64,000 nucleotides of DNA from Lachnospiraceae bacterium (GTDB lineage Bacteria > Bacillota > Clostridia > Lachnospirales > Lachnospiraceae), in NCBI GenBank assembly GCA_910575035.1, contig CAJTDL010000011.1, positions 62,001-126,000 of the forward strand, read 5' to 3'. The notes below the pieces were generated by a model. The model was not told the DNA's origin. It worked only from the letters and a program-made list of their open reading frames with translations, and made no database searches. Positions 46,302 to 55,324 of the stretch are shown here, in pieces (position 1 is the stretch's first letter; every line of letters starts with the position of its first letter). The position numbers and the translations under genes were made by a program.

Positions 46302-47387
46302 ATGGAAGATATTACATTATACAAGGACAATGGCAATTCCACAACGGCAATTCCCAACCGCTTTATCGATGAATACATGACTGCCGCCAACGGGGAATTT
46401 GTGAAAATCTATTTATACCTGCTTCGCTGCATGAACTCACCTGACTGCAGCTTTTCTGTTTCCAGGACTGCAGATAAGTTCAACCACACGGAAAAGGATA
46501 TTCAACGGGCACTGCGCTACTGGGAAAAAATGCGTCTGCTTCGCTTAGAATACGATGAGGGCAAGTGCATTTGCGGCATTTACTTTTTAGATTCTTCCGA
46601 CAGCCTGGAGGAGGATGAGAAGGACGATACTGTCCCGCTGAAAAAAGCAGAGACGGACACGCCGTATCCCACCGCCCCTGCCAAGGAAGCAGCCGTTCCC
46701 GCAAAGCCAGTCTATACAGCCAATGACATGAAATCCTTCCGGGAGAAGGAAGAAGTGCAGGAAATGCTGTTTGTGGCAGAACGCTACCTTGGGCGCCCCC
46801 TTACTCCCACAGACACCCAATCCCTGCTCTATTGGTACGACGGGCTTGCATTTTCCTCCGACCTGATCGTCTACCTTTTGGAGTACTGCATTGCCGGAGG
46901 ACACCGCAGCCTGCATTATATGGAAAAGGTAGCCCTGAACTGGAAGGACGCAGGGATTGCCACAGTGGCACAGGCAAAGCGTACGGCAAATACCTACAAT
47001 AAGCTGCGCAATGCCGTAATGAAATCCCTTGGGATCCAGGGACGCAGCTTAATCCCGGCAGAAGCTGCCTATATCGAGAAATGGAACAAGGAATTGGGCT
47101 TTGGGCAGGATATGATCACAGAAGCCTGCAGCCGTACCATCCTGGCTATCCACCAGCCCAATTTTGAATATACAGACAGAATCCTGGCCAATTGGAAGCG
47201 CCAGAATATCAGAACCTTAGCCGCTGCCCGGAAGGCAGACAAGGAATTCCAGGCTGCAAAGACGGCAGAGAAGGCCTCCAGGCCTGCATCGGTTCGGACA
47301 GCTGCCGCCAATCGGTTTAACAGCTTCCCACAAAGAACCTATAACATTGACCAGTTGGAAGTGGAGCTGTTAAACAGCACGCATTAA
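46302..47387 (+). CDS. dnaD: DnaD domain primosomal protein
   Basis: Replication initiation protein that remodels DNA and helps recruit the helicase loader. The 361 residues have an N-terminal winged-helix part (NGEFVKIYLYLLRCM and FNHTEKDIQRALRYWEKMRLL), then two DnaD/DnaB2-type domains (about 145-225, with YLGRPLTPTDTQSLLYWYDG, and about 240-325, with ELGFGQDMITEACSRTI). A lysine-glutamate-rich linker lies between. GGAGGG is five bases before the ATG. It is followed by the helicase-loader gene 87 bp later, the pair equivalent to Bacillus dnaB-dnaI. Confidence 0.9.
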   Translation: MEDITLYKDNGNSTTAIPNRFIDEYMTAANGEFVKIYLYLLRCMNSPDCSFSVSRTADKFNHTEKDIQRALRYWEKMRLLRLEYDEGKCICGIYFLDSSDSLEEDEKDDTVPLKKAETDTPYPTAPAKEAAVPAKPVYTANDMKSFREKEEVQEMLFVAERYLGRPLTPTDTQSLLYWYDGLAFSSDLIVYLLEYCIAGGHRSLHYMEKVALNWKDAGIATVAQAKRTANTYNKLRNAVMKSLGIQGRSLIPAEAAYIEKWNKELGFGQDMITEACSRTILAIHQPNFEYTDRILANWKRQNIRTLAAARKADKEFQAAKTAEKASRPASVRTAAANRFNSFPQRTYNIDQLEVELLNSTH

Positions 47388-47474
47388 TCTACATAGAATC
47401 GGACACTGAGGCTTTCTAAAAGCGTGCCAGGCTGCAGCCTCTGCCGCAAACGGATGAAGATAAGGAGATTTGCC

Positions 47475-48482
47475 ATGGCATTAAGCAATACACAATACAA
47501 CACATTGATCCGCCGCTATGAGGACCGGCAGTTAGAGAACCAGCATGTGGTATCAAAACGCATCCAGTCCCTCTATGGGCAGTTTCCGCGCCTCTCCCAG
47601 ATAGACGATTCCATTTCCTCTATTTCCCTGGCGCAGGGGAGGAAGCTTTTAGAGGGGGATGAAGATGCCCTGGCAAGCCTGAAAGCCCAAATTTCTGCCC
47701 TGCATGCGGAAAAGGAGCAGATTTTACTCCGCCATGGGTATCCCAAGGATTATTTTGAGCCGCCTTACGGCTGCCCGGACTGTAAGGATACTGGCTACAT
47801 TGGCAGCCAGAAATGCCATTGCTTCCAGCAAGCGGCCATTGACCTGGTATATACCCAATCCAATATCCGGCAAATCCTGGAACAGGAGAATTTCCAGCAT
47901 TTCTCCTATGAATATTATTCTGATTCCCAGGTCAACCCTGCCACCAAGCTATCCAGCCTTGCCACTGCCAAGCAGACAGTGGCGCTTTGCATGGATTTTA
48001 TCAGTACCTTTGACACTGATTTTAAAAACCTGTTTTTCTATGGAGACACAGGCACCGGCAAGACATTTTTATCCAACTGCGTGGCGAAGGAGCTGTTAGA
48101 TACCGGGCACTCCGTAATTTATTTCAGTTCTTCCTCCCTCTTCCATATTTTTGAAAAAAATGACTTTGGCAGAGGGGACAGCCCCAGTGAGGACTACCAG
48201 AATATTTTTGACTGTGACCTGCTGATCATTGATGATTTAGGCACAGAGCTTTCCAACGCCTTTACAACTTCCCGGCTATTCCTGTGCTTAAATGAACGCA
48301 TCCTTCGGCAAAAATCCACCATTATCTCCACCAACCTGGGACTCCGCCAGTTGGTGGACATTTACTCCGAGCGGACCTTTTCCAGGATTTCCAGCAGCTA
48401 CACCATGATTAAGCTCTTTGGAAACGACATACGGATACAAAAGAAGCTGAATTTCTCTAGCACCTATCAACCATTACAATAA
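47475..48482 (+). CDS. dnaC: DnaC/DnaI-type helicase loader ATPase
   Basis: AAA+ ATPase that loads replicative helicase on DNA. The 335 residues have an N-terminal helicase-binding part with a zinc-like cluster (YGCPDCKDTGY and QKCHC), the Walker A loop GDTGTGKTFLSNCVA, Walker B in CDLLIIDDLGTE, and a sensor region FTTSRLFLCLNERI. I start at the ATG at 47475 behind GGAG (eight bases); the longer frame lacks a ribosome-binding site. IstB-type transposition helpers look similar but lack the zinc part and would sit beside a transposase, which is absent. Confidence 0.92.
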   Translation: MALSNTQYNTLIRRYEDRQLENQHVVSKRIQSLYGQFPRLSQIDDSISSISLAQGRKLLEGDEDALASLKAQISALHAEKEQILLRHGYPKDYFEPPYGCPDCKDTGYIGSQKCHCFQQAAIDLVYTQSNIRQILEQENFQHFSYEYYSDSQVNPATKLSSLATAKQTVALCMDFISTFDTDFKNLFFYGDTGTGKTFLSNCVAKELLDTGHSVIYFSSSSLFHIFEKNDFGRGDSPSEDYQNIFDCDLLIIDDLGTELSNAFTTSRLFLCLNERILRQKSTIISTNLGLRQLVDIYSERTFSRISSSYTMIKLFGNDIRIQKKLNFSSTYQPLQ

Positions 48483-48503
48483 AAAATTATGGAGGACATT
48501 ACG

Positions 48504-49688
48504 ATGCAGCGTAACGAAAAAAATTATGAAACTGTTCCAGTAGGGTCTTTGGGCGTTGTCCCTCTGGAAAGCTGCCGGGATCTTGGTAGAAAAATCAACA
48601 AATTCCTTGTGCGGTTTCGAAAAGAGCGGGAACACAAGCATGAGAATGACATTGCATTCCGGGGATACCTGAGGGACACCTACCTGATGGAATGCTCAAA
48701 TCCCCGTTTCGGCACTGGTGAAGCCAAGGGGATTATCCGTGATTCTGTCCGCGGCTTTGACCTATTCATTATGGTGGACGTAACCAACTACAGCCTTACC
48801 TACAAGGTATGCGGCCATGAGAACCACATGTCCCCCGACGACCACTTCCAGGATCTGAAGCGCATCATTGCTGCTGCTGGCGGGAAAGCCCGCCGGATCA
48901 CAGTGATCATGCCTTTCCTCTATGAGAGCCGCCAGCACCGCCGCACATCCAGGGAGTCTTTGGACTGTGCCATTGCACTCCAGGAACTGATCCATATGGG
49001 CGTGGACAACATCATCACCTTTGATGCCCATGATCCCCGGGTTCAAAACTCCATCCCCCTACACGGCTTTGAGACTGTACAGCCTGCCTATCAATTTATC
49101 AAGGGAATCCTGCGTGAAATAACCGACCTGAAAATTGACAGCAAACATATGATGGTCGTCAGCCCTGACGAGGGCGGCACAAACCGCGCCGTTTATCTGG
49201 CCAATGTCTTAGGACTGGATATGGGAATGTTTTATAAGAGAAGGGATTACAGCCAGATCGTAGACGGCCGTAACCCCATTGTAGCCCATGAATTCCTGGG
49301 CTCCTCCGTAGAGGGGAAGGATATCTTCATCATTGACGACATGATTTCCTCCGGAGACAGTATGATTGATGTCGCTACAGAACTGAAAAAAAGAAAAGCC
49401 AACCGCATTTTCGTAATATCCACCTTTGGGTTATTCACCAATGGGCTTGCAAAATTTGACAAAGCCGTGGAAGATGGGATAATCTACAAGCTGGTAACTA
49501 CAAACCTGATCTATCAAACGCCTGAGCTCCTGGGCAAACCTTACTACATTAGCTGTGATATGAGCAAATACATTGCCTACATTATTGACACGCTGAACCA
49601 TGACACCTCCATCAGCGACCTCCTGGATCCCTATGAAAGGATTGAGGCGCTGGTAAAAAAGTACAAGGCTGGGAAAAAGATTAAATAA
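48504..49688 (+). CDS. Ribose-phosphate pyrophosphokinase-like protein (divergent PRPP synthetase)
   Basis: Class I-type PRPP synthetase relative of 394 residues, about 80 longer than usual (around 315). Recognisable blocks are TFDAHDPRVQNSIP, MMVVSPDEGGTNRA, the flexible-loop KRRDYSQIVDGRNP and the PRPP loop IIDDMISSGDSM, in which the usual DDMIDTGGT reads differently. An extended start (VGVVPLESC...) precedes the fold. Catalytic residues look mostly kept, so activity is likely but unproven. I use the ATG at 48504 with GGAGG eight bases upstream. It is the third gene of the dnaD-dnaC operon, seven codons after dnaC, and ends in a strong terminator. An ordinary prs may exist elsewhere. Confidence 0.85.
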   Translation: MQRNEKNYETVPVGSLGVVPLESCRDLGRKINKFLVRFRKEREHKHENDIAFRGYLRDTYLMECSNPRFGTGEAKGIIRDSVRGFDLFIMVDVTNYSLTYKVCGHENHMSPDDHFQDLKRIIAAAGGKARRITVIMPFLYESRQHRRTSRESLDCAIALQELIHMGVDNIITFDAHDPRVQNSIPLHGFETVQPAYQFIKGILREITDLKIDSKHMMVVSPDEGGTNRAVYLANVLGLDMGMFYKRRDYSQIVDGRNPIVAHEFLGSSVEGKDIFIIDDMISSGDSMIDVATELKKRKANRIFVISTFGLFTNGLAKFDKAVEDGIIYKLVTTNLIYQTPELLGKPYYISCDMSKYIAYIIDTLNHDTSISDLLDPYERIEALVKKYKAGKKIK

Positions 49689-49725
49689 GAGGCATAAAAT
49701 AAAGCCAAAACCCCTGATAAAATCT

Positions 49726-49774
49726 AAAAGGGATGAAGCCATTCCATTTTTCAGAATGCTTTCATCCCTTTTTT
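49726..49774. terminator. Bidirectional terminator between the prs-like gene and the ABC permease
   Basis: AAAGGGATGAA and TTCATCCCTTT pair with an inner ATTC/GAAT, with TTTTTT on the plus side and TTTTAGATTTT on the minus side. It serves two convergent genes. Confidence 0.88.
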
Positions 49775-49807
49775 AGGCTTGGATACCCGGATATCGGCCT
49801 ATCCCCC

Positions 49808-51823
49808 TTACTCCACAATCTTATAATAAGCCTTCGCCGTAATCCCATACACAATCCCATAAATCACTGCAAACACTCCCACCGTCCCTACGGCACACAC
49901 TGCAAATAGGGGCACATTATCCAGCCCAAACAGCGATACCAGCCGATTCAGCATAGGGAACGCCGCTATCAGGTGGATACAAGCCATGAGCAGCGGCAAG
50001 AAAAATACTTTCAAAATCTGGCTTCGGATGGAAGCCCTCACTTCCCGTTGGCTCATCCCTACTTTCTGCATAATTTCAAACCGTTCCTTATCCTCATACC
50101 CTTCTGAAATCTGCTTATAGTAAATAATCATCACTGTGGCCATCAGAAACACAACTCCCAAAAATATCCCCAAAAACAGAAAGGCACCACTCAGCATCAA
50201 AAAGCTTTCCCGAATTTCAACCTTGGAATCCACAGACACATTTAAGGCGCCCTGTTCTCCCTGGCTGGCATTATACTCTTCCCTCAGCTGCTGGATCCGT
50301 TCTGCACAGGCTCTGCTTTGCTCCTGTGTCCCGCTGAGGTCTGCATAGATACAATATTCTATCATGCTTGCATTATCACCGTAAGACGCTTTCTGCATTT
50401 TATCAATCTGCTGCTGTATGCCGCTGTTCTTCACTACTACAAAATACACATCATAAGCAATCTCCATGCCAAGCCCTTCCAGATCCAGCTCTTCCAAATA
50501 AGATTTAACCTGAAATGACTTATCTTCAAACTGCAGGCTTGTGGCGTCCTTATCGCCTCTGCCTGTATAAACCAGAATCTCATTTTCCTTTAAATCCTGT
50601 TTGTCCCCTGTAATCCGCTCATAATCCATAAGCGTCACAATCTCCAACATGCACAGCTCCCCATTGGTGTTTGAAAACGCATCGTCACTGACAGCCAGAA
50701 ATTGGATCTTCCCTCCTTTTTTCCAGGCAGCGCACCCAAGGCTGCTGTATTCTGTCATAGCCTCAATGGAAAGGCCCTCTTCCGCCGCCGCCTGCTCTAA
50801 AAACTGCATGGTAGCTGCCCTTCCCTCCTCTGTCAGTTCCCTTCCTTTCACAGAAATATCCTTGGGCAGGCGGGCATTCACCGCATCCTCCATGCCTGTA
50901 TACAGGCAAAGGGTTCCAGACACCATAACTAACACCATGGTGCTTAAGATACAGATATTTGCAAGCCCCACTGCATTTTGCTTCATACGGTAGATCATGC
51001 CAGATACAGAGATAAAATGGCTGGTTCTATAATAATAGCCCTTATTTTTCCGCAGCAGCTTCAGCAAGGCCACACTGCCTGCTGTAAAGAGGCAATAAGT
51101 CCCTAAGATTACCAGGATCACAGCCAAAAAGAACATCACCAGCGCGTCCAACGGGCTTTTCACCCAGATGGCAATCCCATAGCCTATGCCCAGGGCAGCT
51201 ACGCCAAATATCGCCATCAGCCAGCGGGTTCTGGGCTCCGCTTCTCCCCTATGTGCGCTTTGCAAAAGCTCAATGGGCTTTGACTTCCATACCTGCAACA
51301 GATTGTACACCAAGGTCGCCCCGTAAATCCCTACAAACAATACCACCAAAGAAGCCATGGCAGGCAGGGAAACCACAAACCCAAAAGGCACATTCAGCTC
51401 CAGGATCCGCAAGAGCACCATAGACACCAGCTTGTTTAGGGCAATTCCCGCAAGCAGCCCGCCCAGGATGCTGACAGCAGCCACTGTCAAAGTTTCCCAG
51501 AACATCATTTTTCCAATATGGCGTTTCTCCATGCCCAATATATTAAACAGCCCAAATTCCTTTTTCCTGCGCTTCATTAAAAAGCTATTGGTATAAAACA
51601 AAAATATCACTGCAAAAATACCGATCACGCCGCAGCCCATCCTCAGGATCATCTTCACATCATTGGTATGGGGCATCTGTTCTAACCCTTCGTCCCCGCT
51701 GATGGCTGCCATAATATAATACATGGCGGCCACGCCAATGGCCGTGATCACATACGGCAGGTAAAGCCCTAAATGTTTCTTTAAATTCCCAATTGCAAGC
51801 TTTCCATAAAAAAATCTGTTCAT
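49808..51823 (-). CDS. BceB-like ABC transporter permease
   Basis: FtsX-type permease of 671 residues with ten or so hydrophobic segments and a large extracellular domain of about 210 residues between segments seven and eight (about 320-530), the layout of peptide antibiotic sensor-exporters such as BceB. A FIVIN-like FtsX motif lies in the membrane parts, and it has the KSKPIELLQSAHRGE coupling segment. It is the last gene of the operon, 2 bp after the ATPase, and its ribosome-binding site overlaps that gene's end. It probably senses or pumps a cell-wall-active peptide; the ligand is not predictable. Confidence 0.9.
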   Translation of the reverse strand: MNRFFYGKLAIGNLKKHLGLYLPYVITAIGVAAMYYIMAAISGDEGLEQMPHTNDVKMILRMGCGVIGIFAVIFLFYTNSFLMKRRKKEFGLFNILGMEKRHIGKMMFWETLTVAAVSILGGLLAGIALNKLVSMVLLRILELNVPFGFVVSLPAMASLVVLFVGIYGATLVYNLLQVWKSKPIELLQSAHRGEAEPRTRWLMAIFGVAALGIGYGIAIWVKSPLDALVMFFLAVILVILGTYCLFTAGSVALLKLLRKNKGYYYRTSHFISVSGMIYRMKQNAVGLANICILSTMVLVMVSGTLCLYTGMEDAVNARLPKDISVKGRELTEEGRAATMQFLEQAAAEEGLSIEAMTEYSSLGCAAWKKGGKIQFLAVSDDAFSNTNGELCMLEIVTLMDYERITGDKQDLKENEILVYTGRGDKDATSLQFEDKSFQVKSYLEELDLEGLGMEIAYDVYFVVVKNSGIQQQIDKMQKASYGDNASMIEYCIYADLSGTQEQSRACAERIQQLREEYNASQGEQGALNVSVDSKVEIRESFLMLSGAFLFLGIFLGVVFLMATVMIIYYKQISEGYEDKERFEIMQKVGMSQREVRASIRSQILKVFFLPLLMACIHLIAAFPMLNRLVSLFGLDNVPLFAVCAVGTVGVFAVIYGIVYGITAKAYYKIVE

Positions 51824-51825
51824 AC

Positions 51826-52644
51826 TTACCTCCCATTGCGCCCTTGGCGTGCTGTAATCTCAGAAACAGAAGCCCCCTGTTCCGTTCTCTTTCCGCCTGT
51901 CGTAATCACCGTAAGGGTATCTGAAATCTTCTGGTACATTTCCTCATCTGTTCCAGAGCCTTTATAAATCTGATGGAACACCTGGCCATCGTTAATAAAC
52001 AGGACACGCCTTGCACAGCTTGCCGCCTTGACAGAATGGGTCACCATCAAAATAGTCTGCCCCTCCTCATTGATTTCCTGGAACATGGACAGCAGGCTCT
52101 CTGCTGCCTTAGAATCCAATGCCCCAGTTGGCTCATCCGCCAGTATCAGCTGCGGCCTTGTGATCAGCGCCCGGGCAACTGCAGCCCGCTGCTTCTGCCC
52201 TCCTGATACCTCGTAAGGGAACTTATTCAAAATATCCTGGATTGCCAGTTTCTGTGCAATGGGCATCAGGCGGCTGCGCATTTCTTCATATTTTTTGCCT
52301 GCCAGCACCAAAGGAAGGAAAATATTGTCCTGCAGGCTGAAGTTATCCAACAGGTTAAAGTCCTGGAACACAAACCCCAGGTTCTCCCTTCGGAAGGAAG
52401 CCACTTCCGCTTCCCGGATTGATGACAGGTTCTTGCCATTTAAAAGCACAAGCCCGGCCGTCGCGCGGTCCAATGCCGCCAAAATATTAAGCAATGTTGT
52501 CTTCCCGGAACCAGATTCGCCCATAATTGCCACATATTCCCCCTTTTCCACGGAAAAGGTAACATTCGTCAAGGCCTGCACCTGATTCCCTCCAAAACGG
52601 GTGGTATAGATTTTTTTCAAATTATTCACTTCTAAGATCGCCAT
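51826..52644 (-). CDS. BceA-like ABC transporter ATP-binding protein
   Basis: ATPase of 272 residues. Walker A is MGESGSGKTTLLN, the signature YEVSGGQKQRAAVARA, Walker B LILADEPTGALD and the His switch VTHSVKAA. It pairs with the BceB-like permease downstream. An extended tail of about 40 residues (GKRTEQGASVSEITARQGR) is longer than average. GGAGG precedes the ATG. A gap of 217 bp separates it from the kinase gene and holds a likely regulator binding site. Confidence 0.94.
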   Translation of the reverse strand: MAILEVNNLKKIYTTRFGGNQVQALTNVTFSVEKGEYVAIMGESGSGKTTLLNILAALDRATAGLVLLNGKNLSSIREAEVASFRRENLGFVFQDFNLLDNFSLQDNIFLPLVLAGKKYEEMRSRLMPIAQKLAIQDILNKFPYEVSGGQKQRAAVARALITRPQLILADEPTGALDSKAAESLLSMFQEINEEGQTILMVTHSVKAASCARRVLFINDGQVFHQIYKGSGTDEEMYQKISDTLTVITTGGKRTEQGASVSEITARQGRNGR

Positions 52645-52818
52645 ATTATCCTCCTTTTGGCTCCCGCAACATTCGCCAATTGCCGTGCATACCCGGCAGG
52701 GCGCTAAGCAAAGCGCCTGGCTTATTGCCCATTGGAGCAGAATTGCTTGTTGTTAAGGATAGTATATAGAAAAAAAGGAACTCTTGCCTTAGATTTCCCT
52801 TACATTTTCCGGCTGAAT

Positions 52819-52834
52819 CTTACAATTTTGTAAG
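52819..52834 (-). promoter_or_regulatory. Response regulator binding site before the ABC genes
   Basis: A palindrome CTTACAA-TT-TTGTAAG stands in the gap 52645-52861, and a related half site ATGTAAG lies 10 bp further downstream on the minus strand. A TATACT -10 box (near 52761) follows at a distance without a good -35, as expected for an activator-dependent promoter under the adjacent two-component system. Confidence 0.7.
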
Positions 52835-52861
52835 TTTGGGAGCAAATCTGCCTGGGGAAGC

Positions 52862-53842
52862 CTAAAATAAAATCCTCACCCTCGTCCCTTTCCCTGGCTT
52901 TGATTCTACCATAATCTTATGCCCCAGCTTATCTAAGATCGCCTTCACCAGATACAGCCCAATCCCAGAAGCCTTCTTATCGCTTCTCCCATTATATCCT
53001 GTATAGCCTTTATCAAAAACCCGCGGAAGGTCTTCCTCTAAAATCCCAATCCCCGTATCTTCGACGATCAGGCAGCCGCTTTCCAAATAGATGGACACTT
53101 TTCCTGCAGATGTATATTTTATGGCATTGCTCAGAATCTGCTCCAGGACAAATACCATCCATTTTTCGTCTGTCACTGCCTTCACCTGGAGAGGCTCATA
53201 CTGCAGCGATACCCCCTTGCGGATAAACATAGGGGCATATTTCCGTACCGCCTGGCAAATAATGTCATCCAACCCATATTCCTTCAGCACAAAATCATTA
53301 ATCGTACTGTTTAAACGCAGATACTGCAGCACCATTTCCACATACTGCTCGATCTTAAACAGCTCTGCCTCTACTTCACGCCTTTGCTCATAATACTGCT
53401 CAGGCTCTGGCAGCTCCTGCTGCAGCACCAAACGCATGGCGGCAATTGGCGTCTTGATCTGATGTACCCATAAGGTAAAATAATCTGTCACACCCACTTT
53501 GTCCTGCATTAGCATAGAAACCTGGCGAATGTGGGCTTCCCTGGAGTTTTCCAAAAGCTTCTGATAGAGCCCCTCCATTCCATCTATCGGCTCAGGCAGC
53601 TTCTCTGCCCCATTTTTCACAGCCTCCATCTGACGCCCTAAATCCTCTGCCCTTTTTAAGTACCTCTTGAAATCCACTGCCATAGTTAGCACTGCAATTG
53701 CCGAACACAGGCCAAGGGCATATGCCACTGGCTCCACAGGCAATTGATACAGCCAGAACACCACAGCAAATATACTTCCAAAAATTCCATACAGGCAGAT
53801 GCCAAGGCGATGGCATTTTACATATTCTTTGATCCACTGCAT
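52862..53842 (-). CDS. BceS-like intramembrane-sensing histidine kinase
   Basis: Kinase of 326 residues with two close membrane segments at about 14-60 and only a short extracellular turn, so it cannot bind a ligand outside by itself. This is the hallmark of kinases that work with Bce-type permeases. The H-box is WVHQIKTPIAAMRL, the N-box QILSNAIKYT, then DTGIGILEED and ASGIGLYLV. I use the ATG at 53842, with GGAG eight bases upstream. It is 16 bp after the response regulator. Confidence 0.93.
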   Translation of the reverse strand: MQWIKEYVKCHRLGICLYGIFGSIFAVVFWLYQLPVEPVAYALGLCSAIAVLTMAVDFKRYLKRAEDLGRQMEAVKNGAEKLPEPIDGMEGLYQKLLENSREAHIRQVSMLMQDKVGVTDYFTLWVHQIKTPIAAMRLVLQQELPEPEQYYEQRREVEAELFKIEQYVEMVLQYLRLNSTINDFVLKEYGLDDIICQAVRKYAPMFIRKGVSLQYEPLQVKAVTDEKWMVFVLEQILSNAIKYTSAGKVSIYLESGCLIVEDTGIGILEEDLPRVFDKGYTGYNGRSDKKASGIGLYLVKAILDKLGHKIMVESKPGKGTRVRILF

Positions 53843-53858
53843 AGGCGCTACTCCTTCT

Positions 53859-54530
53859 TTAGCCAAGAATATAGCCAATCCCTTTCTTAGTCTTGACCAT
53901 ATCTTCTATACCAACCTCTTCTAACTTCTTCCGCAGGCGCGCCACATTCACTGTCAGGGTGTTGTCATCAATAAAGCTGTCGGATTCCCAGAGCCGTTCC
54001 ATCATCTTATCCCTGGTCACAATTTTCCCTTTCTGTTCCAGCAAAAGCTGTAAGATCCCCATTTCATTTTTTGTCAGCTCTACCTGCCTGCCTCCATGGG
54101 TCACAATCCCCTTGCTGCTGTCAAAGACCATCCCATTATGCTCCAGCAGATTCCCATCCCCTGCAAAGTCATAGGTTCTGCGCAGCATGGCCTGCACCTT
54201 AGCCTGAAGCACATTTAAGTCAAAGGGCTTGGCAATAAAGTCATCCCCGCCCATATTAATAGCCATAACAATGTTCATATTATCGGAAGCAGAAGATATG
54301 AATATGACTGGCACCTTGGAAACCTTACGTATTTCGTCACACCAATGATAGCCGTTATAGAACGGGAGGGAAATATCCATCAGCACCAGCTGGGGGCTCT
54401 GTGCAACAAAAACCTGCAGCACATCCTTAAAATCCTCCACACAGACTGCCTCATATCCCCAGCCTTCCATATGTTTCTTAACTGTCTTTGCAATCACTGT
54501 GTCATCTTCCACGATTAATAATTTATACAT
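53859..54530 (-). CDS. OmpR-family response regulator
   Basis: A 223-residue regulator. The receiver has the acidic pocket VEDD, the phospho-accepting Asp in LVLMDISLPFYNG and the Lys in DFIAKPFD. The C-terminal winged helix carries ELTKNEMGILQLLLEQKGK and ends with LRKKLEEVGIEDMVKTKKGIGY. It leads the kinase-ABC genes and likely binds the palindrome at 52819-52834. Confidence 0.94.
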   Translation of the reverse strand: MYKLLIVEDDTVIAKTVKKHMEGWGYEAVCVEDFKDVLQVFVAQSPQLVLMDISLPFYNGYHWCDEIRKVSKVPVIFISSASDNMNIVMAINMGGDDFIAKPFDLNVLQAKVQAMLRRTYDFAGDGNLLEHNGMVFDSSKGIVTHGGRQVELTKNEMGILQLLLEQKGKIVTRDKMMERLWESDSFIDDNTLTVNVARLRKKLEEVGIEDMVKTKKGIGYILG

Positions 54531-54680
54531 TTACCCACATCCTTTCTGCCATCGTCAAATACCTTCCCCCACTATTAAGAAATCCACCTGCCGCTCCCGC
54601 AGCAAGTGGATCTATATGTTCCTTATATGTAACTGCAGGGAAATGCCCCCTATGCAGCCTTATTGATACCATAATAACGC

Positions 54681-55304
54681 TTATAACGCAATCTTTCCTT
54701 CATGTTTGTCATTGATGACATAGTAAGCCATGCCATCCTCTGGCTTAATATAAAGCTTCATAGACTTGATCAGCGCCACTCTATGGCCCTCTTCCTTATA
54801 TGCCTGCTTTACCCTCTCTAAAATATCATTAGTTGAAATTTCCTGCCCTAGGAACTGGATATAAATTTCTTCTACTTTCTCTGTCTTCGCATCAGCCTTC
54901 TTGTTGGCTGTGCTTCTGGTAGACTTCTTCGCTGCATCAGATTTCTTGGCAGGCGCTTTCTTCGGCTTTTCTTCGGCTTTCGGGGCTGGCGCTTCTGCCT
55001 TTACTTCTTCTGGCTTTTCCTCCGCCTTCTCTGCTGGCGCTTCTGCCTTTACTTCTTCTGGCTTCTCCTCTGCCTTTACTTCTTCTGCTGCCTTCTCTTC
55101 TGGTTTTGCCTCTGCTGTTTTCTTAGCTGTGCCCTTCCTGGTTGTTTTCCTCTTTTTCGGCGCTTCTGCTGGTCCTTCCGTTTCTTCCTTTTTCTCAGCA
55201 ACAGGTTCTACTACTGCCATGTTTGCAACAGCTTCCTCTTTGCTGGCTGCTGCTGATGATGTTTTCTTAACTGGATCTGCTTTTGCTTTTGCTGTTCTTG
55301 CCAT
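54681..55304 (-). CDS. Lys/Glu/Ala-rich protein with a C-terminal DUF6465-like domain
   Basis: A 207-residue protein. The first about 140 residues are low complexity, with tandem EEKPEEVKAEAPA-type repeats and basic KKR/KK clusters resembling histone H1 tails or spacers. The final about 65 residues (VEEIYIQFLGQEISTNDILE... to NDKHEGKIAL) look like a small alpha/beta domain that I believe is DUF6465. DNA or ribosome binding is possible given the basic tails, but nothing proves it. It follows the HPr-like gene by 20 bp, so the two are probably cotranscribed. Confidence 0.8.
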   Translation of the reverse strand: MARTAKAKADPVKKTSSAAASKEEAVANMAVVEPVAEKKEETEGPAEAPKKRKTTRKGTAKKTAEAKPEEKAAEEVKAEEKPEEVKAEAPAEKAEEKPEEVKAEAPAPKAEEKPKKAPAKKSDAAKKSTRSTANKKADAKTEKVEEIYIQFLGQEISTNDILERVKQAYKEEGHRVALIKSMKLYIKPEDGMAYYVINDKHEGKIAL

Positions 55305-55324
55305 TTCTCTTTCCTCCCTAATAT

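Noticed and set aside
47475-48482. IstB-like transposition helper
   Set aside because: Fold is similar, but the zinc cluster, the DnaD gene upstream and absence of a transposase fit a helicase loader.
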